64,000 bases of DNA from NCBI RefSeq assembly GCF_030020805.1, contig NZ_CP125098.1:4797501-4861500 (forward strand), read 5' to 3'. Source of the stretch: Paenibacillus sp. RC67 (GTDB lineage: Bacteria; Bacillota; Bacilli; Paenibacillales; NBRC-103111). This document shows positions 16,101 through 25,808 of the stretch, in pieces. Both the position numbers and the translations under genes were made by a program. Below the pieces are notes generated by a model, which was given only the letters and a program-made list of their open reading frames with translations, was not told the DNA's origin and did no database searches. Each line of letters starts with the position of its first letter. Positions within the stretch are counted from its first letter, which is position 1.

Positions 16101-16610
16101 TTATACTTTGAAGAATTCTTGATTAGCAGCATGTTCGCCTTGGAGGTCAGCTGCTCTCAGGAGTACCTCTGAGTAACCGTCTAGATTATGAAATAGCCTT
16201 TCGCTAAAGCTGTGCAACATGCTCATTTCCTCCTCTGAAAATCCACGGAATAACCATCTTAGATGCTCGCTTTGTACAGACGCTGTAGCTTTTAGCAATT
16301 GTGTCCCTTTATCCGTAAGGTTTAACAGCATAATGCGCCGATCCTTCTGCGGCCTTTCACGTGTAACGTATTTCTCCTTTACCAGCCTATCGCATATGGC
16401 AGTCATGGCTCCAGGAGAGAATTGAAGCTCATCGGACAGTTGTCCTGCCTTCATAGGTCCTTGCTGCTTCAGCTTCATCAAAACATGCAGCTGCGGAAGT
16501 GTCACGGTATCCTGTACTACAACTTTGTCACGCTCAGCAACAAATTTACGGATCATCGTACGAAGCTGCTCATCCATCTGAACGATTGTTGTATGAGATG
16601 GTGCATCCAT
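16101..16610 (-). CDS. MarR family transcriptional regulator
   Basis: 169 residues from the ATG at 16610 (GGGGAGA five bases upstream). The winged helix is clear: LPQLHVLMKLKQQGPMKAGQ, LSDELQFSPGAMTAICDRLV and the wing YVTRERPQKDRRIMLLNLT. It is isolated, followed by the Gfo/Idh/MocA gene about 120 bases later on the same strand. The target is unknown; control of that oxidoreductase, or of itself, is the simplest guess. Confidence 0.88.
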   Translation of the reverse strand: MDAPSHTTIVQMDEQLRTMIRKFVAERDKVVVQDTVTLPQLHVLMKLKQQGPMKAGQLSDELQFSPGAMTAICDRLVKEKYVTRERPQKDRRIMLLNLTDKGTQLLKATASVQSEHLRWLFRGFSEEEMSMLHSFSERLFHNLDGYSEVLLRAADLQGEHAANQEFFKV

Positions 16611-16804
16611 CCTGTCTCCCCTTCTTCCCCCAAACAAAAAATAGACCCGCGAAGCTCACTCAGACATGCTGAATGCATCGGGGCCATTGGTTACTCCAGT
16701 AGGCAAATCACTTATTTTGATATAGAAATATGTTTTAACAAAATATCACATCTATTCCTATCAGTCAAGTATGATTATTTTTTTATACTATCGGTGAATC
16801 TTAT

Positions 16805-17959
16805 TCATCCATGAAAAGGTTCCGGCTGCTCTCCTACCAGTCCGAAATAATTCGCCAAATAACGTGCGATACGCTCGGAAGCATGCCCGTCGCCAAAAGG
16901 ATTTCTGGCACTAGCCATGTGAAGATACCGTTCCCTGTCATTCAAAAGGCTTGCTGCAATATCATAGATTGACTCCTCTTCCGTCCCTGCAAGATATACA
17001 GCATTAGCCTCCACAGCTTCGGGTCTTTCCGTTGTATCGCGCATCAGTACAAGAGGTTTATGGAACACAGTTGTCTCCTCTTGAAGTCCTCCCGAATCAC
17101 TTAATATAAGATAGGAACGGGACAAGAGATTAATCATATCGGCATATTCAATAGGTTCGAGCAGATGAATTCTGTCATGACCAGACAGCATCGGAAATGC
17201 TATTTCACGAACACCAGGACTGAGGTGAACCGGATAAATCACCCTCACATCGGGATGATCATCCACTAAACGTCGAATAGCTCTAAACATTTGCTTCATC
17301 GGTGTTCCGACATTCTCCCGCCGATGAGCCGTCATGGTTACGATTCTTCCCGGATGCTCAATCAATCGATTCAGGCTGTCATTTTGAAAAGTATACTCCG
17401 ACTGATTCGTCAATATCGCAGCATCAACAGCTGTTTGACCCGTCACATAAATGGAATGGGCATCGTATCCTTCGCTTAATAAATTGTTTCTCCCAACTTG
17501 TGTCGGAGCAAACAGTACATCAGTCACAACATCGACCATTCTCCTATTAACCTCCTCCGGCCATGGAGACCATTTGTTATGTGAACGAAGTCCCGCTTCT
17601 ATATGTCCTACCGGAATTTGATGAAAGAATGCGGCCAGACTGCCGCACAGTGCTGTTTGTGTATCCCCGTGAACCAGAATCATATCAGGCTTGTCTTCAG
17701 CTATCGCTTGGTCTAACCCGACTATAGCCGCGGAGGTAAAATAAGCTAGCGTTTGGTTATCCTTCATCAGATTCAAATCAACATCCGGCACAATTCCAAA
17801 ATGTGAAAGCGGCTGATGCAGCTGTTCACGATGCTGCCCGGTAACGACAACCTTCGTTTCGAACCACTCTGGATATCGCCTAAGCTCCTGCACGACAGGA
17901 CACATTTTTGTTGCCTCAGGACGCGTACCGAAGATGACCATTATTTTTTTCTTTTCCAT
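16805..17959 (-). CDS. mnaA: UDP-N-acetylglucosamine 2-epimerase (non-hydrolysing)
   Basis: 384-residue cytoplasmic enzyme interconverting UDP-GlcNAc and UDP-ManNAc for teichoic-acid linkage units or other surface polysaccharides. The start KIMVIFGTRPEATKMCPVV, the GHVEAGLRS-like segment GHIEAGLRSHNKWSPWPEE, MTAHRRENVG and LMRDTTERPEAVEAN are all family hallmarks. The ATG at 17959 has GGGGGT six bases upstream and gives the standard length; the ORF's extra 27 residues are unlikely. It is alone here, with no other wall-polymer genes beside it, suggesting one of several copies in the genome. Confidence 0.93.
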   Translation of the reverse strand: MEKKKIMVIFGTRPEATKMCPVVQELRRYPEWFETKVVVTGQHREQLHQPLSHFGIVPDVDLNLMKDNQTLAYFTSAAIVGLDQAIAEDKPDMILVHGDTQTALCGSLAAFFHQIPVGHIEAGLRSHNKWSPWPEEVNRRMVDVVTDVLFAPTQVGRNNLLSEGYDAHSIYVTGQTAVDAAILTNQSEYTFQNDSLNRLIEHPGRIVTMTAHRRENVGTPMKQMFRAIRRLVDDHPDVRVIYPVHLSPGVREIAFPMLSGHDRIHLLEPIEYADMINLLSRSYLILSDSGGLQEETTVFHKPLVLMRDTTERPEAVEANAVYLAGTEEESIYDIAASLLNDRERYLHMASARNPFGDGHASERIARYLANYFGLVGEQPEPFHG

Positions 17960-18123
17960 GTCAAGACCCCCTATTATATGTACGGCATGAAAAGCGGTTA
18001 CAAGATTAGCATCACTCATTTTTCCATTTTTTACAATCACGGGCGACTGATAACCATCTGATGGATGGGTGAGTGGATGAATTTTTCACTCCTTATACTT
18101 CCAGTCTCCCACAGGGTCACAAA

Positions 18124-19173
18124 CTATTTATCGCTAAATGGTACATCCATTTCTAACAACCATTCTAAACATTGTGGAATAACATCGGCATAGTCGTTTA
18201 AAGCTTGTATTGTTTTGAATACTTCGCTTGCTCCCAGCTCTTGTTCCGTCTCATCCGTACATTCTAGACCAAGAGATCGTCTGATATTATAGATTAGCCA
18301 TTCTATTTTCCCTCTAAAGCCATCGTTCAGCACATCAAGCCAGTTATCACAGATCTCGCCTCCATGATTCCGATAAGTACTGATTAGTGTACAGAAAGCT
18401 TCTTTACTTACATTTCCCGATTCAAAGCCTGACCAATAAAAAGCTACATCCATCAACTCTTGGGTTGGATTGATGGTTCCTGCTGCTTCCCAGTCTATGA
18501 GGATGGGCATATGATTCTCATCCCATAACACATTCTTTTGATCTAGATCTCTATGAGAGATCACTTTATGTTTCGTCAATAAATTCCCGGACGAGCTCAC
18601 AAGCTTTTCCCAATGATAGATTTTATCCAAATTATCAGAAAGCAAGTAGGCCCATTCCAAGCCTTCCTGTTCACCTCTAAATGCATAATCCTTCCAATTA
18701 ACGGCCGCTTTAGTTGCATTCCCTTCTTTATCTTGCTGGTCGAGAAGAAGCTGGGAGAAATCGGTTCTATGTATTTGGGCGAGTATTTCCCCCATTATTT
18801 TGCAGCAGTTCATCTCCACGGTTCCCGTTGGTATTATCCTCCCTAGAACCCATGGAAACAGTAAATAATATTGACTGTCCACCTCATGTATACAGCTCCC
18901 ATTGGATACGATGGCAGGAAGTGCATTGATTCCATTTTGGTATGCTAAGCGAGCAACTTTTTCCGAAAAAATAAAATTACCCATCGCTGTTTTGCGTTTC
19001 ATGATTTGAGGATTTAAAGCTTTGACAGCATACAAACCTTGATCCGTTTGCATTCGATACATTTTATGAAGAAAACCGCCGAATATTGGTTCCGGTTCAG
19101 CTGATAATTGTCCCAGATTGAATTTTGCGCACAACTTACTGAAATCTATTCGATAGCTTAGGTTTGTTGTCAT
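18124..19173 (-). CDS. Aminoglycoside phosphotransferase-fold (APH) kinase
   Basis: 349 residues of the choline kinase/APH fold. The catalytic loop is VISHRDLDQKNVLWDENHMP (near residue 210) and the magnesium aspartate follows in ILIDWEAAGTINP. An N-lobe lysine is seen in GLYAVKALNPQI. It resembles the many Firmicute spore-coat or small-molecule kinases annotated as phosphotransferases; nothing shows it acts on antibiotics. It is a single gene, with the epimerase downstream and the secreted-protein gene divergent upstream. Confidence 0.82.
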   Translation of the reverse strand: MTTNLSYRIDFSKLCAKFNLGQLSAEPEPIFGGFLHKMYRMQTDQGLYAVKALNPQIMKRKTAMGNFIFSEKVARLAYQNGINALPAIVSNGSCIHEVDSQYYLLFPWVLGRIIPTGTVEMNCCKIMGEILAQIHRTDFSQLLLDQQDKEGNATKAAVNWKDYAFRGEQEGLEWAYLLSDNLDKIYHWEKLVSSSGNLLTKHKVISHRDLDQKNVLWDENHMPILIDWEAAGTINPTQELMDVAFYWSGFESGNVSKEAFCTLISTYRNHGGEICDNWLDVLNDGFRGKIEWLIYNIRRSLGLECTDETEQELGASEVFKTIQALNDYADVIPQCLEWLLEMDVPFSDK

Positions 19174-19349
19174 AATCCGTTACGCCTCCTTTATTTTTTG
19201 ACGATTACATACTTTGTTATCATACAAGGATGACATAAGCAGAAAGGAATAAAAAGGGAAAAATCAACCCTATTAATAATTTACGTGTGGGCTAAAGTAT
19301 TTGTTCTTGTAGTATAAAGCAACTACATTTTCGCAATATTTTTATATTT

Positions 19350-19395
19350 TCTCACAATAAAGTGAGAGAAGCAGGAAATGGTTTTATTTTATAAT
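19350..19395 (+). promoter_or_regulatory. Operator palindrome and -10 box for the secreted-protein gene
   Basis: TCTCAC-AATAAA-GTGAGA is a perfect 6-6-6 palindrome (19350-19367), followed by TATAAT at 19390-19395. The -35 position (AGAAGC) is poor, which suggests activator dependence. The palindrome would lie near -35 to -50. Between 19174 and 19349 I see nothing coding. Confidence 0.55.
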
Positions 19396-19401
19396 GAAAT
19401 A

Positions 19402-19442
19402 ACTAAAGCATCCTGAAAGGACTGAAACCTGTGTGCTTTAGT
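19402..19442 (+). other. 5'-terminal RNA hairpin in leader of secreted-protein gene
   Basis: ACTAAAGCA pairs perfectly with TGCTTTAGT (nine pairs) around a 23-base loop that contains an inner TCCT/AGGA hairpin and two TGAAA repeats. It begins where transcription should start. It could stabilise the mRNA or be a regulatory RNA element; I recognise no known riboswitch. Confidence 0.45.
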
Positions 19443-19487
19443 AGTTTTAAGTTGGAGGTGAAAATAGAGATTATTTCATCGTTGATT

Positions 19488-19501
19488 TGATAGCGCTTTC
19501 A
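19488..19501. promoter_or_regulatory. cre site for CcpA catabolite control
   Basis: TGATAGCGCTTTCA fits the Bacillus cre consensus TGWNANCGNTNWCA at every fixed position. It lies in the untranslated leader, about 95 bases after the -10 box and 55 before the start codon, where bound CcpA would act as a roadblock. Confidence 0.75.
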
Positions 19502-19555
19502 TTTTTGGGCCTTATCAAAGACAAGAATGTAAAGAAATTATCACGGAGGGATATT

Positions 19556-21748
19556 ATGCACAAAAAAAGTTGGATTGTTAGTTTAATAGCTGTCGTACTG
19601 TTCTCCTTAGGGATCAATGTACCAGCTTGGGCCGCTACCGATTTTACCTATACGAAGGCAACCCTTAACAGCATGTTTCCTGATCAAGCCTCTGTCATGG
19701 ATGCGTTAACCAGGGAAAAAGAAGCTATTTTGAGTGGTGAGCAGGCACCCGTCGGGGTGCCGAATGGCAACTTTGAAACCGGCAGCGATAATACGGAGAT
19801 CGGAAATGCCGATTGGGGAGCCGTAGCCCTTCTCGCCTATTGGTACCATAATAGCGGCCAAACGGATGCTCGCGTAGCTCCTGCGGCTAACCGAGGAATT
19901 AACTTTGCCATTGCCAACAGGGACTGGACCACGGATCCGGCAGATACAAGTGCCTTGCGTCAAACCGGTAAAGGGGAGCATTGGGCTGCTTATTCCCTAA
20001 ACAATGGGAATCCTGTGGGAGGCTCAGCTTCTTTTCCTACTACCGCTTGGGCACTAGTCTTTAAAGCCATGATCCTTCAGGCTGATGGAGTTTCCGGTAA
20101 CCATTTGTTCACACAGGCCCAGAAGGATACCTTGAAAACGCAAGCCTATTCCCATTGGCGCTGGCTGTCACGAGTCGTGAAATATAATCCGCAAGGAACA
20201 CCTAATCAAGTGATGGGCATGATCTATGGGGGCTATTTGCTTGGTTCTTTATACAATGACACGAATTTGATGAACGAAGCACTTGCCTATTATAACACGG
20301 GCGTTACGGGATCGAATCTGGATAACGTCCAAGCAGCAAACTGCGCTAATCCATCGTATGTACCCGGACATGGTTATCGGGAGTGCGAGATCGGAAGCAT
20401 TCAGGGCTTTAACGTCTTCTTCGAGCAAGGCGGATTCGAAACTCATTATAGCGGATTTCAATTGAGCTTTATGGCTGCGCTTCTCGGCTTAATGGGGTCG
20501 TCTCCGAACGCCAATGTACAGGCTGATGCTCTCTCGCAGGCGCAGTACATGAACTATCGATTGTCGGCTAGTGGAACCATGCATGGAGGAACCCGACATA
20601 ACGAAATATCAGGAAGTATTACAGATGCCGCGGTAGTACTTGGCTACAACTATTACAGTGCCGCTTTGGGATCTGATTTGGGACGTGTAAGACTTAATAG
20701 CGGAACGATCTCTACCGCAGGTTCTAATTCTCAAATTTATGGGCACCGGGCTATGGGGACCATTATGCTGCATCAGTATTTTTCCCCATGGGTTAACACT
20801 CAGCCAATCGTCAACAATAATGTCGCGTTACGCAGAGGCAATGTTTCCATTTATTTCGATAAAAATAATAATCAACCCCAGGAAATATCCGTGAATGGAA
20901 CATCTTTCACTGAAAACATGATTAACAACAGCATTAAAGCGGAAAGCTTTTATTACAAGGACGCTAATAACGTCTGGAACTCCGCAAGTGCAACTCCTAA
21001 TAACTATTACAACAACACGAACAATTATACAATGCGCTCCATAACGGGGACGGATACCAATTCCAATGCCAGTATAAAAACGCGGTATATAACTAATGGG
21101 ACATCGCTTTATCACATTACGATGGTCAAGTTCAATTCACCCATCACTTTAAAATCATCGAATGTCATGATAGGGCTGCCTAACTTCTCCAACACGCAGC
21201 GAATTGTAAACATTTTTGATGGGAATAACCTATCCAATGTATTGGACCTAAGCTCTCCTACGGCTTCGACTTTGACGAGCAACATCCTCAAAATCGGTAA
21301 TGTGAGCAATTACGGAGACAACGTCTTTATCCAGGGGTGGCCGCAGCTGAAAGCGGACAATAACGTAGGCAGCGGTGTGGAATGGATGTCGAGCACCAAC
21401 TATACCCAAACATTGGAGAAACTGATTGGCTCCAACATTTGGTGGGAAATCAAATCCGGCAAAAGCAACATCCAATATACCGACGATCTCCGGGTCAATG
21501 TAATTGATTCCTCAAGCGGAGTTAGCTTTGCTGCAGGAGACATCATCTGCGCGGTCGCCAAATTCACGCCGCAAACCGCTGCCTCAGGGAATCAATACGA
21601 AGCGTTCACGGTAACGCCTACGTATGTAGATTCGAGCAAAAATACCGTTTCAAAGGTCGTTATCGACGATGCGGGCATGAATCTGAGTATCACTTACAAT
21701 ACGGCGATCTTCCAAGATAAAGCTTCAGGTCAACAAATTACTTATTGA
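19556..21748 (+). CDS. Large secreted protein, possible polysaccharide lyase (alpha/alpha toroid)
   Basis: 730 residues from the ATG at 19556 (GGAGGG five bases upstream). A signal peptide KKSWIVSLIAVVLFSLGINV ends near AWAA, so it is exported, without anchor. The first half has repeated helical segments rich in W, Y and G (WGAVALLAYWYHNSG, HWRWLSRVVKY, GGFETHYSGFQLSFMAALLG). The second half is Asn/Thr-rich beta structure. This layout resembles heparinase- or PL8-like lyases, but I cannot name a family or catalytic residues with certainty. The cre box and neighbouring fucosidase support a role in plant or microbial polysaccharide use. Catalysis is inferred, not shown. Confidence 0.7.
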   Translation: MHKKSWIVSLIAVVLFSLGINVPAWAATDFTYTKATLNSMFPDQASVMDALTREKEAILSGEQAPVGVPNGNFETGSDNTEIGNADWGAVALLAYWYHNSGQTDARVAPAANRGINFAIANRDWTTDPADTSALRQTGKGEHWAAYSLNNGNPVGGSASFPTTAWALVFKAMILQADGVSGNHLFTQAQKDTLKTQAYSHWRWLSRVVKYNPQGTPNQVMGMIYGGYLLGSLYNDTNLMNEALAYYNTGVTGSNLDNVQAANCANPSYVPGHGYRECEIGSIQGFNVFFEQGGFETHYSGFQLSFMAALLGLMGSSPNANVQADALSQAQYMNYRLSASGTMHGGTRHNEISGSITDAAVVLGYNYYSAALGSDLGRVRLNSGTISTAGSNSQIYGHRAMGTIMLHQYFSPWVNTQPIVNNNVALRRGNVSIYFDKNNNQPQEISVNGTSFTENMINNSIKAESFYYKDANNVWNSASATPNNYYNNTNNYTMRSITGTDTNSNASIKTRYITNGTSLYHITMVKFNSPITLKSSNVMIGLPNFSNTQRIVNIFDGNNLSNVLDLSSPTASTLTSNILKIGNVSNYGDNVFIQGWPQLKADNNVGSGVEWMSSTNYTQTLEKLIGSNIWWEIKSGKSNIQYTDDLRVNVIDSSSGVSFAAGDIICAVAKFTPQTAASGNQYEAFTVTPTYVDSSKNTVSKVVIDDAGMNLSITYNTAIFQDKASGQQITY

Positions 21749-21782
21749 TCCGCATCAACCTACTCTCGTTTGAGTTAATGCA

Positions 21783-21832
21783 GCAAGCAGATGTAGTCCC
21801 AGTGGGTTGTTCCACCCGCTTCTTGCTATTCT
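21783..21832. terminator. Hairpin between convergent genes
   Basis: AGCAAG pairs with CTTGCT around an inner GTGG/CCAC stem, placed between the ends of the secreted-protein and fucosidase genes. There is no clear T-run, so assignment as terminator is tentative. Confidence 0.4.
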
Positions 21833-21909
21833 GTTTGCCAATAAGAAAAACCGGATATTCGCGTTCAGCGACTCTCCGATTTTCCTTTATCCTGTTCCCT
21901 TCCTATTGT

Positions 21910-23703
21910 TTATTCAACAACAGGCTTTAGTTGTACTTCTTTCAAATTCATCAGCGCTTCACCTGATAGGGTATCCGCACTTACAGTCAAATGATAATTC
22001 CCCGGTTGCTCCAGACGGATAACGCCAAGCGTCTCTTCGATGAACGTATAGCCATCGCCCTTGGGAGTGACTTGACCATGGAACTTCTGCCCAGCCGTTT
22101 CCACGATAAAAGTACCGCCTGCAGTGCCTACCTCTGCACCATAGATGACCTTGACTTCATATACACCTGCTTCAGCTGCGCGGTAGTTCCAGCTGATACG
22201 TTCTGAAACGTCCGTCCAATTCGTGATGACATCGCGGCCTGCTTTGCCCGTATCATAGCGAAGCTGATTGCCTTCAATGTCACCGTCGAATGCACCGAAC
22301 ACGTTGATATGATCTTTGTTATGCAGGCGTTTAAGTTTATTCGCACTGACGTCTCCCTCAATTTCCACCACTACGACGGTTGCGTTAGGATCGAGTGGAG
22401 AAGCAGGTACCGAGATTGCTACATCCTCTTCGTTCAAGCGATGGTGGGCAAGCGATGTTTGCTTCGCATCAGCAAGTAAGTACGCATTCTTAACATGATT
22501 GCGCAAACCAGGAACAATCAGTTCGCCACTAGCCGGCCAGTCGAACACATGCATATATAACGTTTGGCCTTTTGACGTGCAACGACCCCATTGAGGCTTC
22601 CCAATCGGACTGCCTGTCGTCCCGTACACGCTCTCGCCGTTCACGTCCATCCACTGACCTACCCCTTGCAATATTTCGGTGGACTTCGCGTCGAATTCAC
22701 CTTCAGGAGTCGGGCCGACATTGAGCAAATAGTTGCCGTTCAAACTGAAAACATCAATCATATTGTGCAGAATGCTTTTGACTGATTTCCAGTTATGGTC
22801 CGTCTTTTTATAGCCCCACGAGTTGTTCATCGTGTGAATGGATTCCCAGTCTTTACGGTTAATTCGGATGTGAAGCTGATTATCTCCTGAGTTGCCGTAA
22901 TCTCCGAAGCCATCTCTTCTCACGCGGCGATTGATCAAGCAGTTAGGCTGGAGGCTGCGCACGTAATCGACAAAACGCTGCCCTTGCTCATCGGTTACTT
23001 TATGCCCGCAATCGAACCAGATTACCGCAACGTCGCCATACTGAGTCAACAGCTCCTTAAGCTGCGGGAACGCTTTTTCATTCAAATACCGCTCATAGCG
23101 GGTCCGTTTATCCTCATCGTCAATCCAGGACTCCAGCGCATCCCAGGCACCGATATTGTTAGGGTAGTCATGGGTATTGCCTTGCGAATCCGGGTGATGC
23201 CAGTCCATCGAATGCGAATAATAGAAGCACAGCTTCACGTCATGCTTGTGGCATGCATCCGCCAAATCCTTCATAGGGTCACGTCCATAGGGTGAGCGCT
23301 TCACAATATTAAAATCAGATACGGCAGAATCGTATAAAGCAAAGCCGTCATGATGTTTAGCTGTAATAACCAAGTATTTCATGCCCGCCGCTTTAGCCGC
23401 TTTCACCCAAGCTTCCGCATCGTAGTGAACCGGATTGAAGTCTTCGGCAAGCTTTTCATATTCTTTCACGGGAATTTGTCCTCTTAGCATGATGTGCTCA
23501 CCATAAGCACCAGGAACTTCTTTACCTTTCCATACTCCGCCTAATAGCGAGTACAAGCCCCAGTGGATGAATATACCGAAACGCGCTTCCCTCCACCAGG
23601 CGAGCCTACGGTCCTGAACCTCTTCCGTATATTCGGTAACGGCAGCCCCTAGCTCCACTGTTTCCGCTTCCGCATTATCCATGTACATATCTTTTTTAGT
23701 CAT
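21910..23703 (-). CDS. Alpha-L-fucosidase, GH29
   Basis: 597 residues from the ATG at 23703 (GGAGGG five bases upstream). The catalytic TIM barrel is visible from LAWWREARFGIFIHWGLYSL to the nucleophile region GDVAVIWFDCGH, with VITAKHHDGFALYDS and KLCFYYSHSMDWHHPD between. A C-terminal beta-sandwich (about residues 460-597) includes GVYEVKVIYGAEVGTAGGTF, carbohydrate-binding in character. No signal peptide is seen, so it probably acts in the cytoplasm on imported oligosaccharides. An AraC gene is divergent and probably controls it. GH29 assignment is secure; linkage preference is unknown. Confidence 0.93.
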   Translation of the reverse strand: MTKKDMYMDNAEAETVELGAAVTEYTEEVQDRRLAWWREARFGIFIHWGLYSLLGGVWKGKEVPGAYGEHIMLRGQIPVKEYEKLAEDFNPVHYDAEAWVKAAKAAGMKYLVITAKHHDGFALYDSAVSDFNIVKRSPYGRDPMKDLADACHKHDVKLCFYYSHSMDWHHPDSQGNTHDYPNNIGAWDALESWIDDEDKRTRYERYLNEKAFPQLKELLTQYGDVAVIWFDCGHKVTDEQGQRFVDYVRSLQPNCLINRRVRRDGFGDYGNSGDNQLHIRINRKDWESIHTMNNSWGYKKTDHNWKSVKSILHNMIDVFSLNGNYLLNVGPTPEGEFDAKSTEILQGVGQWMDVNGESVYGTTGSPIGKPQWGRCTSKGQTLYMHVFDWPASGELIVPGLRNHVKNAYLLADAKQTSLAHHRLNEEDVAISVPASPLDPNATVVVVEIEGDVSANKLKRLHNKDHINVFGAFDGDIEGNQLRYDTGKAGRDVITNWTDVSERISWNYRAAEAGVYEVKVIYGAEVGTAGGTFIVETAGQKFHGQVTPKGDGYTFIEETLGVIRLEQPGNYHLTVSADTLSGEALMNLKEVQLKPVVE

Positions 23704-23845
23704 AAATACCCTCCGCAAATTTACTAACGCTTCTCCTCTATTGTACGCCGGGTATGCTATAATCCATATGGACGCGGTTAACTCGTATTTGTACTAAACT
23801 AACCTTTTCGAGACTGCATTCATCCAAACAAGGTGGTTTATATGT

Positions 23846-24709
23846 ATGGAATCTCAAAATTATATGGCAATAAGCCACTTTTTGGCCGAAGTTAAGGTTG
23901 AACTCATGATCTCGCTGCTGAGCAAATGCAAGCCCAACTGGGTTCAGGGTCCCTTCCTGCCTACTTATAGCAAGATATATTACATAGTGGATGGCGAAGG
24001 CCGGATGATGATAGGCGGTCAGGAACTGTTTCCCAAACCGGGACAGCTAGTATTCGCTCCTGCTGGGCTGTCTCAATATTTCTCGGTAACTGACACCAGC
24101 CATACCTACAAGATGTTCTGGTGCCATTTCACGTCCAATATCAGCTTTTTGAACCTGTTTACTTTGTTTCAGCTCCCGTTTTGCATCACTTCAACCGACT
24201 CCTCTGCCGTTATAGCGGCTTTCGAGAAGCTGGTGTTTGAGTACAAGAACGGCAGTGGACCTGCCAAATCGATTCGAATTCAATCCGCACTGCTGGAGGT
24301 TATATCCTGTTATATTGAACAGGCGGTGAGAGCCAAGCCTCAAGTACCGGCAACGCTAGCCAGCAATAAGCTGAGCACGGCACTGCAATATATTGACGCT
24401 AACTTAACCAAGGATATGACGGTCACCGAGCTGTCCGAGCTGGTGCATCATCATCCGAACTATTTCATCCGTTTTTTCAAAAATCATTTGGGCATGACGC
24501 CGATGGCGTATATCTATGAGAGAAGATTGGAGAAAGCGAAGCAGCTTTTGATGGCCTCCGACATGACCATTGGGGAAATAGCTCAGGCAACGGGGTTCCA
24601 CGATATCTTTCATTTTTCCAAGGCATTCAAGAAAAGAATAGGAGTAGCCCCATCCGAATTCCGCAGCTGGCCGCGTTCCTCCAACAGCCGCGAAAACGAT
24701 GAGGCTTAA
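23846..24709 (+). CDS. AraC family transcriptional regulator, divergent from fucosidase
   Basis: 287 residues. An N-terminal cupin-like sensing domain (SKIYYIVDGEGRMMIGGQEL near 45-65) is followed by two C-terminal helix-turn-helix units: MTVTELSELVHHHPNYFIRF with FKNHLGMTPMAYIYERRLEKA, then MTIGEIAQATGFHDIFHFSK with FKKRIGVAPSEFR. This is the usual architecture of a sugar-responsive activator. It shares a 142-base divergent intergenic region with the GH29 gene, the likely target. Confidence 0.92.
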   Translation: MESQNYMAISHFLAEVKVELMISLLSKCKPNWVQGPFLPTYSKIYYIVDGEGRMMIGGQELFPKPGQLVFAPAGLSQYFSVTDTSHTYKMFWCHFTSNISFLNLFTLFQLPFCITSTDSSAVIAAFEKLVFEYKNGSGPAKSIRIQSALLEVISCYIEQAVRAKPQVPATLASNKLSTALQYIDANLTKDMTVTELSELVHHHPNYFIRFFKNHLGMTPMAYIYERRLEKAKQLLMASDMTIGEIAQATGFHDIFHFSKAFKKRIGVAPSEFRSWPRSSNSRENDEA

Positions 24710-24726
24710 ATGTCACTCAACGAATA

Positions 24727-25680
24727 TTAATATTGCAGATCATAATCTACCCGATTCACGGTCGGTTCTTCCCCGCGTATATATTGCTCTAAATTTTGCA
24801 TAAAGATTTCAAAGGCTCTATCGTTATATTGATCTGTGGAGCCGGAATTATGCGGCGTCATAATGACGTTGTCCAAGCCCCACAGGGGACTGGATTCCGG
24901 CAGCGGCTCCTGCTCGAACACATCCAGCCCGGCTCCGGCAATAATTCCGGTCTGCAATGCTTCAACCAATGCATCCGTATCCGTCGTACCGCCCCGTCCA
25001 ATATTGATGAACATCGCGTTCGGCTTCATTTGCTCGAACTGGGCTTTACCGAACGTATGACGTGTCTCATCGGTTAACGGAAGGGTTACGACAACAAAAT
25101 CACTTTCTCTAAGAACAAGCTCCAAACTATAGTTATCATACATCTGATCCACGAACTCATTCGGACTTCCCGACCTGCGAATGCCAAGAACCTTCATCCC
25201 GAAGGCCTTCGCTAAGCGAGCCGTTTCTTCCCCTATGGCACCAACCCCAACAATACCTATGGTTTTTCCATGAATTTCTCCAAGCATTCCAGCCCCCTTC
25301 CACTGACTCTGAAGCTGGTTCCGAATGGAGAGATGAAGCTTCCGGGTAAAGGCGAGCATCATGCTTAAGATCGTTTCCGAAATGGGATAGGCGTGAACCC
25401 CGCTGGCATTCGTCAGTACAATCCCTCTTGATGCTAACTCTTGCAAAGGCAGCTTGTCCACACCTGCACCCCAATTTTGCACCCAGCGAAGTTTGGCGCC
25501 GGGCTGTAGACATTCGGCTTCACATGCGCTTTTCCAATCGATGACAATTTCTGCATCCTTCAGATGCGGCATCCACAAGTCTTTCTCTTTGCCATGGATG
25601 AGTTCCCAACCGGGTGCTGCTTGTCGAATTCGTTCTTCCTGCTGTTGCGTTAAGGAATGAACACAGACCATTTTGGACAT
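24727..25680 (-). CDS. D-isomer specific 2-hydroxyacid dehydrogenase
   Basis: 317 residues. The NAD-binding Rossmann motif is GKTIGIVGVGAIGEETARLA (near 140-160). Catalytic residues are placed in FINIGRGGTTDTDAL (arginine), AGLDVFEQEPLPESSPLW (glutamate) and MTPHNSGST (histidine). It belongs to the glyoxylate/hydroxypyruvate reductase-like branch. It is convergent with the AraC gene, and the SBP gene upstream ends behind its own terminator. Substrate is unknown. A second member is at 32152-33108. Confidence 0.88.
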   Translation of the reverse strand: MSKMVCVHSLTQQQEERIRQAAPGWELIHGKEKDLWMPHLKDAEIVIDWKSACEAECLQPGAKLRWVQNWGAGVDKLPLQELASRGIVLTNASGVHAYPISETILSMMLAFTRKLHLSIRNQLQSQWKGAGMLGEIHGKTIGIVGVGAIGEETARLAKAFGMKVLGIRRSGSPNEFVDQMYDNYSLELVLRESDFVVVTLPLTDETRHTFGKAQFEQMKPNAMFINIGRGGTTDTDALVEALQTGIIAGAGLDVFEQEPLPESSPLWGLDNVIMTPHNSGSTDQYNDRAFEIFMQNLEQYIRGEEPTVNRVDYDLQY

Positions 25681-25761
25681 ACTATCAGCTCCTTTCCTTG
25701 TATTATAGCATTTTATTCCTTTTCATTAAAAAGCAGGTGTACGATATGAAATGAAATAGAA

Positions 25762-25800
25762 AGAGCATAGGCCCCGAAATTCGGAATTCCATGCTCTCTT
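25762..25800 (-). terminator. Terminator after sugar-binding lipoprotein gene
   Basis: AGAGCAT pairs with ATGCTCT, with an inner CCGAA/TTCGG stem; TTTCTATTTC follows on the minus strand. Confidence 0.75.
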
Positions 25801-25808
25801 GCACACTA

